Assembly (NCBI RefSeq): GCF_001535545.1
Contig: NZ_CP014141.1
Span: 62,001-126,000 of the forward strand
Direction of reading: 5' to 3'
DNA from: Thermus parvatiensis
GTDB taxonomy: Bacteria; Deinococcota; Deinococci; Deinococcales; Thermaceae
Length of the DNA stretch: 64,000 bases
Under the pieces are notes generated by a model. The model saw only the letters and a list, made by a program, of their open reading frames with translations, did not search any database and was not told the origin of the DNA. The translations under genes were made by a program, and so were the position numbers. Shown one piece after another: positions 40,542-49,778 of the stretch (position 1 is the stretch's first letter; the number at the start of each line of letters is the position of its first letter).

Positions 40542-41459
40542 CTATACCTGGCCAAGCCGGGTCCCCGGGGCCACGCCATGGCCCCGGGCCCAGTCGGCGG
40601 CGGGCATGGCCCGCTTCCCCTCGGGCTGGACCTCCTCCAGGAGAAGGAGGCCCGAGGCCGTGCCCACCGCCACGCCCTCCGGCCCCACCCGGGCCACCAC
40701 CCCAGGCTCCCCTTCCCCGGGTTCGGGGCGGAGCCTCAGGGCCTTGACCCGCCGGCCCCGGTGGAAGAAGTAGCTCCCGGGCCAGGGCTGGACGGCCCGG
40801 TGGCGGCGGTAGAGGGCCTCGGCGCTCTCCCCGAAGTCCAGCCGTCCCTCCTCCTTGGTGAGGGGCGGGGCGTAGGAGGCCTCCCCTTCCTGGGGCCTAG
40901 GGGTGAGCTCCGGGAGGCGCTCCAGCACCTCAAGAAGGAGCTCTACCCCTTTGTCCCTGAGCCGATTCCCCAAGGCCACGGCGTCCTCGTCCGGCAGGAT
41001 GGGCGTCCGCCAGACGGCGTAGAGGGGACCGGTGTCCAACCCCTCGTCCAGGCGCATGATGGAGACCCCGGTCTCCCGCTCCCCGGCGAGGAGGGCCCGC
41101 TGGACGGGGGCCGCTCCCCGGTACTTGGGAAGGAGGGAAGGGTGGAGGTTGAGGAAACCGTGGAGGGGGATGTCCAAGGCCTCCTTGGGGATGAGCTTCC
41201 CGTAGGCCGCCACCACCGCCACCTCGGGCGCAGCCCGGCGCAGGGCCTCGAGAAAGGCCTCCTCCCTAAGCCGCGCCGGGCGCAAAAGGGGAAGCCCTTC
41301 CGCCTCGGCGTAGCGGGCCACGGGGCTCGGAGCGGGCTTCAGGCCCCGGCCTTGGGGCTTGTCGGGCTGGGAAACCACCAGGACCACCTGGTGGCGCTTG
41401 CGCAGGGCGTCCAGAACGGGGACAGCCCAAAGAGGGGTGCCGAAAAAGGCCACCCTCAT
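40542..41459 (-). CDS. fmt: Methionyl-tRNA formyltransferase
   Basis: Formylates initiator Met-tRNA with 10-formyl-THF. 305 residues. Visible: MRVAFFGTPLWAVPVLDAL, VVAAYGKLIPKEAL, catalytic block NLHPSLLPKYRGAAPVQRAL, and MRLDEGLDTGP; C-terminal OB domain with WARGHGVAPGTRL. Overlaps def by four bases (ATGA), the classical def-fmt pair. Confidence 0.96.
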   Translation of the reverse strand: MRVAFFGTPLWAVPVLDALRKRHQVVLVVSQPDKPQGRGLKPAPSPVARYAEAEGLPLLRPARLREEAFLEALRRAAPEVAVVAAYGKLIPKEALDIPLHGFLNLHPSLLPKYRGAAPVQRALLAGERETGVSIMRLDEGLDTGPLYAVWRTPILPDEDAVALGNRLRDKGVELLLEVLERLPELTPRPQEGEASYAPPLTKEEGRLDFGESAEALYRRHRAVQPWPGSYFFHRGRRVKALRLRPEPGEGEPGVVARVGPEGVAVGTASGLLLLEEVQPEGKRAMPAADWARGHGVAPGTRLGQV

Positions 41460-42034
41460 CCCTGGGAAAGCTCCTTCAACAAGGCCCGGGCCTCCTTCTG
41501 GAAGCGGACGAGCTCCGCCCGGTTGGCCTCCAGGAAGGCTTCCCGCTTGGGCTTGGGCAGGCGTTCAAAGAAGAGGATCCCGTCCAAATGGTCGATCTCG
41601 TGCTGAAAGACCCGGGCCATGTACCCCTCGAGCTCCAGCACGCGCTTATGGCCCTCCTCGTCCTGGTACTCCACCCGGATGCGCTCCGCCCGGGGCACCT
41701 CCTCGGAGTAGAGGCCGGGCAGGGAGAGGCACCCCTCCGTCCCCTCCAGGAGCCCCTCCCGGTAGGTGATCACCGGGTTCGCCACCACGTAAACCCGGCG
41801 CACGAGCTCCCTTAGGGGTTTTTCCTCCTCCCCTTCGGGCTCGTCGGCGTACTCCACCGCCACGAAGAGGCGCTGGGAAAGGCCGATCTGGGGGGCGGCA
41901 AGCCCTACCCCCCTGGCCTCAAACATCGTCTCCAGCATGTCCTCCGCCAGGCGCTTAATCCCCGAAAAGTCCTCCACAGGCCGGGCCTTGCGGCGGAGGA
42001 TGGGGTCTCCGTAAAGCCGGATGGGGTAGACCAT
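41456..42034 (-). CDS. def: Peptide deformylase
   Basis: Metal hydrolase that removes the formyl group from nascent proteins. All three motifs are present: GVGLAAPQIG (I), EGCLSLPG (II, metal Cys) and QHEIDHLDGILFF (III, metal His pair and catalytic Glu). 192 residues. Follows ybbR by 5 bases and overlaps fmt. Confidence 0.97.
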   Translation of the reverse strand: MVYPIRLYGDPILRRKARPVEDFSGIKRLAEDMLETMFEARGVGLAAPQIGLSQRLFVAVEYADEPEGEEEKPLRELVRRVYVVANPVITYREGLLEGTEGCLSLPGLYSEEVPRAERIRVEYQDEEGHKRVLELEGYMARVFQHEIDHLDGILFFERLPKPKREAFLEANRAELVRFQKEARALLKELSQG

Positions 42035-42039
42035 CCTTG

Positions 42040-42848
42040 CTATTCTAGCGCAACCCGCACCCGAACCGGTCCCAGGGTCTGGACCCCCGGGGGGAGGTCC
42101 GGGACCACCGCCACCTCCGCCTCCCCCGGGCCCAGGGCCTCCTCGAGGACGGCGGTCACGCCCGTAAGGCCCTCCAGGGCCTCCCGCGGGCCCACGAGGC
42201 GCACCGTCTTGGGGGCGTAGTCCAGGAGGCGGCGCCCCGGGGGAGGCTTAAGGGAGAGGGGCACCTCCTTGAGGAAGAGGGCTTCCCGGCGCTCCACCAC
42301 CCGAACCCGGTTAGGCCGGAGCTCCACGCCCTCCAAGGGGCCCTCCGGGCCGAAGGGGAAAAGGGCCACCTCGTCCCCCAGGTCCAGGCCCACGGCGCTC
42401 ACAGCGGCCTCCACCTGGCTTTTCGGCCCCACCGCCTCCACGAAGGCGGGATCGGTAAGGACCCAGGCCCCTGGGCCAGGACCTCCACGGGGATCTGGCG
42501 CTGGGCCTCCACCTCCACCACCACCCCCACCCGGGCGGGCACCACCTCGAGGACCTCCACCCCCTGGGGGGCCGCCACCCGCACCTCCCGCACCACCTCC
42601 CCCTCGGCCCCGGAGAGGTCCAGGTAGGCGGAGACGGGAAGGGCCCGCCCCTCCAACAAGGGCGCAGGCCCCCTAAGCCTTAGGAGGACCTCCCGGGGAA
42701 GGCCCAGGGCGCGCCGCCCCTCCCCAAGCCCCACCACCTGGAGGGGAACCTTGAGGCTCCGCTCCACCACGGGGGCCTGCTCCTGGAGGCTGTACCAGAG
42801 GGCGAAGGCCACGAGAAGGGCCAGCAGGAAGGCGGGCCAGTCACGCAT
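42040..42848 (-). CDS. YbbR/CdaR-type regulator of the diadenylate cyclase (one frameshift)
   Basis: Membrane-anchored: [21 protein letters not shown] is a single N-terminal helix, followed by extracytoplasmic YbbR beta repeats (about 30-105, 110-185, 190-269) such as [18 protein letters not shown] and [16 protein letters not shown]. One base is missing in the C-run 42468-42471; repair joins VEVLAQG to [20 protein letters not shown] and gives 269 residues. Overlaps cdaA by 8 bases. In Firmicutes the equivalent CdaR controls CdaA activity. Confidence 0.87.
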
Positions 42849-43564
42849 CCCGCACCACCTCCTTGAGGCGCGCCCGCAGGGCCTCGAGGGAGAGGGGCGG
42901 GGAGAGCCTCCCCCCTCGGCCACCCGGATGGCCCCCGTTTCCTCGCTCACCACGATGACCAGGGCGTCGGACACCTCGGAGAGGCCCAAGGCGGCCCGGT
43001 GCCGGGTGCCGAGGCCCATGCCCACCTCGGAGAGGGGGAAGACGCACCCCGCGGCGAACAGCCTTCCCTCCCGCACGATGGCCCCCCGTCGTGCAGGGGG
43101 GTGCCGGGGTAGAAGAGGGTCTCCAGAAGCCGGGCGGAAAGCCGGGCGTCCAGCACCTCGCCGCTCGCCGCGTACTCGCCCAAGGGGGTGCGCCGCTCCA
43201 GGGCGAGGAGGGCCCCGTGGCGCCGCTCGGAAAGGCGGCGAAGCCCGAGGAAGAGCTCTTCCAACTCCAAGGCCACCGGGGGGGGCCTAAGCGCCCCCTG
43301 GCCACGGCCGAGCCGCTCCAGAAGCCCGCGAAGCTCAGGCTGGAAGACCACGATGAGGGCGAACGCGCCCAAGGTGGCGGCGTTCCCCAGGATCCAGCTT
43401 AAGGTGGAAAGACCGAGGAGGCTCGCCAGGAACCAGGTGGCGAGGTAGATCAAAACGCCGCGGACAAGGTTCAGGGCCCGGGTGCCGGCGAGGATGCGGT
43501 AGAGGGAGTAGAGGAGGACGCCCACCAGGAAGATGTCCAAGAGGTCGCGCCAGGTGAGGGGCAT
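42841..43564 (-). CDS. cdaA: Diadenylate cyclase CdaA/DacA-type (two frameshifts)
   Basis: Makes cyclic di-AMP from two ATP. Three N-terminal membrane helices ([51 protein letters not shown]), then the DAC domain with [10 protein letters not shown] and [14 protein letters not shown] (RHR motif). Single-base losses at the C-runs 43082-43087 and 42910-42915 break it; repair gives [17 protein letters not shown] and [19 protein letters not shown], 241 residues. The usual motif is DGA; here one restored base gives DGGA, while removing two would give DGA. This must be settled by clean reads. Start 43564 is 3 bases after deoB. Confidence 0.9.
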
Positions 43565-43567
43565 GGC

Positions 43568-44713
43568 TCAGACGAGGCTCGTGCCGGGGCCGTCCCAGGC
43601 CAGGCCGAAGAGGCGGGCCCAGGTGGCCCCGAGGTCGGCGAAGGTCTCCCGGGTGCCGAGCTCCCCCTCCACCCCCGGCCCCACCCAGAGGAGCATCCCG
43701 TACTCCCGGGTGTGGTCCGTGCCGAAGAAGGTGGGGTCGTTGCCGTGGTCCGAGACCAGAAAGAGGTGGTCCTCGGGCCCCAAGGCGGCAAGAAGCCTGG
43801 GAAGGAAGGCGTCCAGCTCCACGAGGGCCCTCCCGTACCCCTCGGGGTCGCGGCGGTGGCCGTACTTGGAGTCAAAGTCCACCAGGTTGGTGAAGACGAG
43901 GCCGGAAAAGGGTTCCCCCATGAGGGCCAGGGTCTTCTCCAGGCCGTCTCGGTTGTCCTTGGTCTTGACCTTCCGGGTGAAGCCGCGCCCCGCATAGATG
44001 TCGGGGATCTTCCCCACCCCCACCACCTCGAGGCCTCCTTCCCGCAAGACGTCCAGGACGTTCCTCGGGGGCTCCAGGGCGAAGTCCTTCCGTAGGTGCT
44101 CCAGCCGGTAGAACCTCCCCGGCTCCCCGGCGAAGGGCCGGGCGATGACCCGGGCCACCTGGAGCTCGCCCACGAGCCTCTCCCGGGCCACCTGGCAAAA
44201 GCGGTAGAGCTCCTCCACGGGGACCACGTCCACGTGGGCCGCCACCTGGAAGACGCTGTCGGCGGAGGTGTAGACGATGGGGTAGCCCGTCTTGAGGTGG
44301 GCCTCCCCGTAGTCGCGAATGGCCTCCGTCCCCGAGTAGGGGCGGTTCAAAAGCCACCCTCCCACCCCGATGGCCTCGGCCCACTCCCGGAGAAAGTCCT
44401 CGGGAAACCCCTGGGGAAAGGTGCGGAACGGCTTTTCCAGGTGGATCCCCACGAACTCCCAGTGCCCCGTGGTGGTGTCCTTGCCGGGGTTCACCTCCCG
44501 CATACGGCCGAACCCGCCCCGGGGCCGCTCGGCGCGGGGCAGGGTGTGGACCCCGGGGACCCGGCCGAGGCCGAGGCCGGCCAGGTGGGGGAGGGCGATC
44601 CCGGTCTTCAGGACCGTGTGGTCCAAGGTGTCCGCCCCCTCGTCGCCGAAGAGGGGGGCGTCGGGCAGGTAGCCCAGGCCCACGGAGTCCAAAACGATGG
44701 CCACCGCCTTCAA
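43568..44713 (-). CDS. deoB: Phosphopentomutase
   Basis: Interconverts ribose-1-P/deoxyribose-1-P and the 5-phosphates in nucleoside salvage; alkaline-phosphatase superfamily. Visible: [27 protein letters not shown] cut to motif DSVGLG (metal Asp), [10 protein letters not shown] (catalytic Thr region), and C-terminal [21 protein letters not shown] with the metal Asp/His set. 381 residues. TTG start 44713 overlaps the stop of the upstream small gene (TTGA), as expected for coupling. Confidence 0.95.
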   Translation of the reverse strand: MKAVAIVLDSVGLGYLPDAPLFGDEGADTLDHTVLKTGIALPHLAGLGLGRVPGVHTLPRAERPRGGFGRMREVNPGKDTTTGHWEFVGIHLEKPFRTFPQGFPEDFLREWAEAIGVGGWLLNRPYSGTEAIRDYGEAHLKTGYPIVYTSADSVFQVAAHVDVVPVEELYRFCQVARERLVGELQVARVIARPFAGEPGRFYRLEHLRKDFALEPPRNVLDVLREGGLEVVGVGKIPDIYAGRGFTRKVKTKDNRDGLEKTLALMGEPFSGLVFTNLVDFDSKYGHRRDPEGYGRALVELDAFLPRLLAALGPEDHLFLVSDHGNDPTFFGTDHTREYGMLLWVGPGVEGELGTRETFADLGATWARLFGLAWDGPGTSLV

Positions 44714-44963
44714 GACCTGAGGCCCCCTCGTCCTCCTCCTCCTCGGCCAGGGCCATGAGTTCCTCCGGGGACATCTCGGAGAGGGCCCGCACCGCCTGGA
44801 ACTCCTCCACGAGCCCCTGGATCTCCTCCATGGCCTCCTTGAGGGTGAGCTCCCCGTCCTTGTACTCGTCCAAAACCTCCTCTATGGCCTCCAGCACCCC
44901 CACCGCGGCGCTCGCCTGGGAGAGGGCCTGGGCCAGCTCGGAAAGCTTTTCCGCCAGGTCCAT
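44710..44963 (-). CDS. Small helical (coiled-coil) protein, one frameshift
   Basis: 84 residues: [39 protein letters not shown], then an acidic tail EEEEDEG. Strongly helical with heptad-like hydrophobics; no family recognised. One base is missing in the C-run 44723-44727; restoring it brings a TGA into frame overlapping the deoB TTG start, which independently supports the repair. Sits 9 bases after zapE. Function unknown. Confidence 0.7.
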
Positions 44964-44972
44964 GCCCCCATG

Positions 44973-45944
44973 CTACCCCAAAAGCTCGGCGAGCCGGGAA
45001 AGGGCCCGGCCGTACTTCTTGGCGAAGGCCCCGTGACGGTAGCTTTCGGGAAAGAGGTCCTTCAGGGGGGCCCCGGAGGCCTTGAGGTCCAGGCCCAGGT
45101 TGTAGAGCTGGTCCACGAAGTGGACGAAGCGGAGGGCGTCGTTCTGGTCGTGGAGGGGTTCTAAGCCGCGGAGGTAGACGGCCTTCAGGCCGTCAAAGAG
45201 GTAGCGGTAGCGGATGGGGTGGAGCCGCCTCAGGTGGGCGATGAGCTCGGGAAAATCGTCCAGGCTCTTGGGCCTGGGGTCCTCCCGGTAAAGGGCGAGG
45301 AGCCTTTCCTCGGGGAGGGGGTCGGGCAGGCGGTCCGGGTCCCGGTGGCGGAAGTCCTCCCCCTCAATCCGCTCCACGGCGAAGCGGCGGGCGAGGCTTT
45401 GGATCTGGTAGCGGAACTGCTCGGCGTTGAACCGCCCCTCCCCCAGGGCCCCGGGCGGGGTGTTAGAGGTGGTGGCGACCCTCAGACCCCGGTCCATGGT
45501 GAGGGCGAGGAAGTGGGTGACCATCTGGGCGTTCCCCGGGTCGTCCAGCTCAAACTCGTCCAGGAAGAGGTAGCGGAGCCCGGAAAACCGCCTCGCCCCC
45601 TCCCTAAGGCCCAAGAGCCCCAGGGTGTAGGTGAGCTCCTCAAAGGTCAGGAAGGCCTTGGGGGAAGGGGCCTCGAGGTAGGCGGCCACCAGGAGGTGGG
45701 TCTTCCCCACCCCGAACCCCCCGTCCAGGTAGATCCCCTGGGGCCCGGGAAGCCGGGGGCGGAGGAACCCCCGGGGGCGGTCGTGCACCCAGCGGCGGAG
45801 CCGCTCCTTGGCCAGGGCCTGGGAGGGGTACCGGGGGTCGGGCCGGTAGGTCTGGAAGGTGGCCCCGAGGAAGCGGGGCGGGGGCACGAAGCCCTGGAGG
45901 AGCCGGTCCAGGTCCACCTCGGGGGTGCGCTCCACGAGCCGCAT
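44973..45944 (-). CDS. zapE: AFG1/ZapE-family ATPase
   Basis: 323 residues. Walker A in LDGGFGVGKTHLLVAAYL, Walker B in YLFLDEFELDDPGNAQ, sensor-type ATTSNTPP and the C-terminal family block RFVHFVDQLYNLGLDLKA. In E. coli ZapE acts at the division ring; AFG1 in mitochondria helps protein quality control. ATG 45944 (MRLVERTPEVDLDRLL); a possible TAGCCT -10 lies seven bases upstream. First gene of the long minus-strand cluster. Confidence 0.88.
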   Translation of the reverse strand: MRLVERTPEVDLDRLLQGFVPPPRFLGATFQTYRPDPRYPSQALAKERLRRWVHDRPRGFLRPRLPGPQGIYLDGGFGVGKTHLLVAAYLEAPSPKAFLTFEELTYTLGLLGLREGARRFSGLRYLFLDEFELDDPGNAQMVTHFLALTMDRGLRVATTSNTPPGALGEGRFNAEQFRYQIQSLARRFAVERIEGEDFRHRDPDRLPDPLPEERLLALYREDPRPKSLDDFPELIAHLRRLHPIRYRYLFDGLKAVYLRGLEPLHDQNDALRFVHFVDQLYNLGLDLKASGAPLKDLFPESYRHGAFAKKYGRALSRLAELLG

Positions 45945-46043
45945 GGCTCTAAGGCTAAGGGCCCACACCTGGGTCCCGCAACACAAAAAGGGGCCGCACG
46001 CGGGCCGCGCGGCACGGGGCGCCCGAAACAAGAGAGCCCCCAC

Positions 46044-46058
46044 CGCGGCGAAAGCCGC
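46044..46058 (-). terminator. Hairpin after metF
   Basis: 5-bp GCGGC/GCCGC stem with TTTC loop (minus strand), directly after the metF TAA. No T-run follows, so termination strength is uncertain. Confidence 0.4.
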
Positions 46059-46948
46059 TTAAGGCTGCCCCGAGGCGGAGCGGAGGCCCAGGCGCTCCAG
46101 GACCATGCGGGTGGCGGGGCTTTTGTTCAGGGTGTAGAAGTGGACGCCCTCCACCCCGGCCTCCAAAAGCTCCGCCACCTGGCGGACGGCGTGCTCCACC
46201 CCGATCTCCAGGACGGCCTTAGGATCGTCCTGGTGGCGCTCCAGCTTGGCGAGGAGGGGCCCGGGGATGCTCGCCCCGCAGACCTCGGTGAAGCGGCGGA
46301 GCTGGCGGTAGCTGGTGACGGGCATGATCCCGGGGAGGATGGGGATTTCTATCCCCGCCCGCCTCGCCCGCTCCAGGAAGCCGAAGTAGTGGGCGTTGTT
46401 GAAGAAGAGCTGGGTGATGGCGAAGTCCAGCCCCGCCTCCACCTTGGCCTTGAAGTGGCGGAGGTCGGCCTCGAGGCTCTCGCTTTCCGGGTGCCCCTCG
46501 GGGTAGGCCGCCCCGCCCACGGAGACCCGGTCCCCGTACCGCTCCCGGATGAGGGCCACGAGCTCCGCCGCGTAGCGGAAACCCTCCGGGTGGGGGCGGA
46601 AGACCCTTTCCCCTCTTGGGGGGTCGCCCCGGAGGGCGAGGAGGTTTTCCACACCGCTTTCCACGAAGCGGTGGAGGACCTCGGCCACCTCCTTTCGGCT
46701 CTGGCCCGCCACGGTGAGGTGGGCGAGGGGGTTGAGGCCGAGGCCCTGGATCCTCTGGGCCCAGGCCACGCTCCTCTCCCGGGTGCTCCCCATGGCCCCG
46801 TAGGTGATGGAGACGAAGGCGGGGCGGAAGGCCTTGAGCTCCTCCAGGGTGCGGAAGAGGGCCTCCTCCCCCTCCGGGTCCTTCGGGGGAAGAACTCAAA
46901 GGAGAAAAGCGGGCCCCGCCGCGCCTTGAGGAGGTCCCGTATTTTCAT
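46059..46948 (-). CDS. metF: 5,10-methylenetetrahydrofolate reductase (one frameshift)
   Basis: FAD-dependent TIM-barrel enzyme supplying methyl-THF for methionine synthesis. Visible: FSFEFFPP at the N-terminus (after repair), TYGAMGSTRERS, HLTVAGQSRKEVAEVLHRF, LLALRGDPP, and DFAITQLFFNNAHYFGFLERA with FAD/folate contacts. One base is missing in the G-run 46885-46889; repair joins KARRGPLFSFEFFPP to KDPEGEEALFRTLEEL and gives 296 residues. TACACT (46961-46956) lies seven bases before the ATG, so it is probably leaderless. Confidence 0.95.
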
Positions 46949-47008
46949 GCGAACGAGTGTAGCCCCCCCTCCTCCCCGGGGTCAAGGCGGCCGGGGTACC
47001 ATGAGGGC

Positions 47009-47599
47009 ATGGTCCAGGTGCCCGAGATCCCCAAGGTGGAAACCGTGGAACTCCCCGCCAAGGAGACGGCCCTCATCGTGGTGGACATGCAGAACGACTT
47101 CGCCCACCCCAAGGGCGCCCTCTTCGTCCCCGACGCCCCCAAAAGCGTCCCCGCCATCCGGCTCCTCCTGGAGAGGGCGAGGCAAGCGGGGGCCAAGGTG
47201 GTCTACACCCAGGACTGGCACCGGGAGGACGACCCCGAGTTCCAGATCTGGCCCCGGCACACCGTGGCCGGGACCTGGGGCGCGGAGATCCTGGAGGAGC
47301 TTAAGCCCGAGCCCGAAGACCTCGTCATCCGGAAGGTCCGCTACGACGCCTTCTACGGCACCCCCTTGGACCACTACCTGCACCTCTTCGGGGTAAAGCA
47401 CGTGGTGGTCACGGGGACGGTGGCCAACATCTGCGTCCTGCACACGGCGGGGTCCGCGGCCTTGCGCTGGTACAACGTGGTCCTTCCCGAGGACGCCACC
47501 AGCGCCCTCACCCCCTTTGACCTGGAGGCCACCTTGCGCCAGGTGACCTTCCTCTACCAGGGCAAGGTCACCCGGGCCGAGGGGGTTCGGTTTGTTTGA
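47009..47599 (+). CDS. Nicotinamidase-like cysteine hydrolase (isochorismatase family)
   Basis: 196 residues. Catalytic triad of nicotinamidase: Asp in IVVDMQNDFAHPKG, Lys in VIRKVRYDAFYGT, Cys in VTGTVANICVLHT; metal site DWHREDD with nearby His. Probably hydrolyses nicotinamide to nicotinate for NAD salvage; other amides are possible. TACCAT (46997-47002) six bases before ATG 47009 suggests a leaderless mRNA. The 3' end overlaps the DNA glycosylase start. Confidence 0.88.
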   Translation: MVQVPEIPKVETVELPAKETALIVVDMQNDFAHPKGALFVPDAPKSVPAIRLLLERARQAGAKVVYTQDWHREDDPEFQIWPRHTVAGTWGAEILEELKPEPEDLVIRKVRYDAFYGTPLDHYLHLFGVKHVVVTGTVANICVLHTAGSAALRWYNVVLPEDATSALTPFDLEATLRQVTFLYQGKVTRAEGVRFV

Positions 47600-48149
47600 G
47601 CACCCCGTCCTCGCCGCCTTTTACAGGCGGCACGGCCCCGCCCCCTTCGCCCCCAACCCCTTTCCCCAAAGGCCCCCCTTCCGCGTGCTCGCGGAGAGCG
47701 TGGTGGCCCAGCAGCTCTCCACCCAGGCGGCCGCCCGCCTCGCCGAGCGCCTCTTCCGCCTCGTCCCCCCCACGCCAAAGGCCTTCCTCGAGGCCCCCTT
47801 GGACCTCCTGCGGCAGGCGGGCCTCTCCCGGGCCAAGGCCTTGGCCCTGAAAGACCTCGCGGCTAAGGCGGAGGAAGGGCTTCTGGACGGGCTTGACCGC
47901 CTGGAGGACGAGGCGGTGGTGGAGCGCCTCACCCGCGTCCGGGGGGTGGGGCTTTGGACGGCGGAGATGTTTTTGATGTTCGGCCTGGGAAGGCCCGACG
48001 TCTGGCCGGTGCGGGACCTGGGGCTTCGCCGGGCCGCGGCGCGCCTTTTCGGCGTGGCCCCCGAGGCCCTTCCCGCCTTCGGCGAGGCCTTCCGCCCCTA
48101 CCGGAGCCACCTCGCGTGGTACCTATGGCGAAGCCTGTCCTCCCCCTAA
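47592..48149 (+). CDS. AlkA-like DNA-3-methyladenine glycosylase (HhH-GPD)
   Basis: Base-excision repair enzyme, 185 residues. Helix-hairpin-helix and catalytic Asp: LTRVRGVGLWTAEMFLMFGL followed by DVWPVRDLGLRRA. No iron-sulfur Cys cluster, so AlkA-type rather than Nth-type. Starts at TTG 47592, overlapping the upstream stop. It lacks the N-terminal AlkA beta domain, as in short AlkA/MAG proteins. Overlaps the following gene by 25 bases. Confidence 0.88.
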   Translation: MFEHPVLAAFYRRHGPAPFAPNPFPQRPPFRVLAESVVAQQLSTQAAARLAERLFRLVPPTPKAFLEAPLDLLRQAGLSRAKALALKDLAAKAEEGLLDGLDRLEDEAVVERLTRVRGVGLWTAEMFLMFGLGRPDVWPVRDLGLRRAAARLFGVAPEALPAFGEAFRPYRSHLAWYLWRSLSSP

Positions 48150-48721
48150 AGGAGGCCCCGGCCTCGGGCGAGGTGGCCCTCCTCCGCCTCCTCGAGGCCC
48201 GGGGCCAGGAGGTGGTCCCCACCTGGGTGGTGGACCTGGAGGCGGAGTTCTACCGCCTGGCCAACCTCCCCGAGAGGATCACGGCCCTCTTCCAAGGGGT
48301 CTTCGGCGTGCGCATAGACGAGGAGCGCCTCCTGGTGGCGGCGGAGGAGGCCCGGCGGGCGGTGCGGGAAAGCTACCTCCTCCCCGAGCGGGCCGAGGCC
48401 TTCCTGGAAGCCCTAAAGGGGCGCGGGCCCTTCCTCCTCCGCTACGCGGGGGAGGCCGAGGGGGAAAGGGCCTCCACCCCCCAGGAGGCCCTCTTCGCCC
48501 TGAAGCGGCTTTGGGCCCGGCGCTTTGAGGTGGAGGCCATCCTGGAGCGCTACCCCGCCCTCCTGCCCCCCTTCACCCCCGTCCTGGTCCAGGAGGTGGC
48601 GGGGGAGGTGGCGGAGGACCCCTTCCTCTCCCTGGACCTCTCCCGGGCCCTGGGACGGGAGGTGGTGGCCTACGCCTGGGCGGGGAAGCTCGTGCGGGTA
48701 GAATCCCCCCATGGTGGATAG
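48125..48721 (+). CDS. Hypothetical protein
   Basis: 198 residues, family not recognised. Starts MAKPVLPLKEAPASGEVALL; an alternating helical segment (RITALFQGVFGVRIDEERLL, AAEEARRAVRESYLLPER) and a conserved-looking block RASTPQEALFALKRLWARRF, then VLVQEVAGEVAEDPFLSLDL. The order of elements faintly recalls the nucleotide-binding part of PEP-synthase-like enzymes, but no catalytic motif is visible, so I do not assign it. Starts inside the alkA-like gene and its end overlaps the histidinol phosphatase start. Confidence 0.7.
   Translation: MAKPVLPLKEAPASGEVALLRLLEARGQEVVPTWVVDLEAEFYRLANLPERITALFQGVFGVRIDEERLLVAAEEARRAVRESYLLPERAEAFLEALKGRGPFLLRYAGEAEGERASTPQEALFALKRLWARRFEVEAILERYPALLPPFTPVLVQEVAGEVAEDPFLSLDLSRALGREVVAYAWAGKLVRVESPHGG
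48699..48704 (+). promoter_or_regulatory. -10 box of leaderless histidinol phosphatase gene
   Basis: TAGAAT, six bases before ATG 48711; it lies inside the 3' end of the upstream gene, so this gene has its own internal promoter. Confidence 0.55.
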
Positions 48722-49514
48722 CCACGTCCACACTCCCCTCTGCGGCCACGCGGAGGGCCACCCCGAGGCCTACCTGGAGGAGGCGCGGGCCAAGGGGCTT
48801 AAAGGCGTGGTCTTCACCGACCACAGCCCCATGCCCCCCTGGTACGACCCGGGAAGCCGGATGCGCCTCGAGGCCCTCCCCTTCTACCTCCTCGCCCTGG
48901 AAAGGGTGCGGGAACGGGCCCAGGACCTCTACGTGGGCATCGGCCTCGAGGCGGACTTCCATCCCGGCACCGAGGGCTTCGTGGCCCAGCTCTTGCGCCG
49001 CTACCCCTTTGACTACGTCATCGGGAGCGTCCACTACCTGGGGGCCTGGCCCCTGGACCACCCGGACCACCAGGAGGAGTACGCCTGGCGCGACCTCAAG
49101 GAGGTCTTCCGGGCCTACTTCCAGGAGGTGGAGAAGGCGGCCCGAAGCGGCCTCTTCCACGCCATCGGCCACCTGGACCTCCCCAAGAAGTTCGGCCACC
49201 GCCTCCCCGAGGAGGCCCTTTTGGAGCTCGCCGAGCCCGCCCTAAGGGCCGTCGCCGAGGCGGGGCTCTTCCTGGACGTGAACACCGCCGGGCTGAGGAG
49301 GCCGGCGAAGGAGGTCTACCCCGCCCCCGCCCTCCTCCGGCGGGCCCGGGAGCTCGGCATCGGGGTGGTCCTGGGCTCCGACGCCCACCGCCCCGAGCAG
49401 GTGGGCTTTGCCTTTCCCGAGACCGTAGCCCTCCTCCAGGAACTGGGCTTCCAGGAGGCCTACTTCTTCCAGGAGGGACGGCCCCGGGCCTATTCCCTGT
49501 CCAAGGCCTTGTAA
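48711..49514 (+). CDS. hisK: Histidinol-phosphatase, PHP type
   Basis: Removes phosphate from histidinol phosphate in histidine biosynthesis. PHP-domain metal motifs: MVDSHVHTPLCGHAEG (HxH), VVFTDHSPMPPW, GLEADFHPG, VIGSVHYLGAWP and LGSDAHRPEQVGF. 267 residues, the length of the Thermus enzyme. Stop lies within the overlap with the convergent small gene by 25 bases. Its start codon overlaps the previous gene. Confidence 0.93.
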   Translation: MVDSHVHTPLCGHAEGHPEAYLEEARAKGLKGVVFTDHSPMPPWYDPGSRMRLEALPFYLLALERVRERAQDLYVGIGLEADFHPGTEGFVAQLLRRYPFDYVIGSVHYLGAWPLDHPDHQEEYAWRDLKEVFRAYFQEVEKAARSGLFHAIGHLDLPKKFGHRLPEEALLELAEPALRAVAEAGLFLDVNTAGLRRPAKEVYPAPALLRRARELGIGVVLGSDAHRPEQVGFAFPETVALLQELGFQEAYFFQEGRPRAYSLSKAL

Positions 49515-49756
49515 ACCCGCTTCCTCTCGGCCCCCAGGTCCAGATCGTCCCGGCTTCCCCCCACGGCCTCGTAGGCCCGCACCGCCTCCACGAGGCGCGA
49601 AAAGGCCTCGGCGCAAGGGTCGGGGGCGGGGGCCTCGTACTCCATGAAGGTCACCCGCTCGTACTCGGGGCCGTACTCCTCCACCTCCGCCTCCACGCAG
49701 CGGCGGTAGGCGGAAAGGGCCTCGTCCACGGCAATCCGGGCCTCTTCCAGGCGCAT
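49490..49756 (-). CDS. Small conserved-looking hypothetical protein
   Basis: 88 residues: MRLEEARIAVDEALSAYRRC, VEEYGPEYERVTFMEYEAPA, then SRDDLDLGAERKRVYKALDRE. Acidic, helical, two Cys. Strong ribosome binding site GGGGAGGTGA before ATG 49756 supports translation. Family not recognised; no clue to function. Its end overlaps hisK by 25 bases. Confidence 0.65.
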   Translation of the reverse strand: MRLEEARIAVDEALSAYRRCVEAEVEEYGPEYERVTFMEYEAPAPDPCAEAFSRLVEAVRAYEAVGGSRDDLDLGAERKRVYKALDRE

Positions 49757-49778
49757 GCCCTCACCTCCCCCCAACATT

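Noticed and set aside
45219..47396. 725-codon open frame crossing zapE, metF and the nicotinamidase gene
   Set aside because: It would be antisense to two real genes and in the wrong frame of a third; no recognisable domain.
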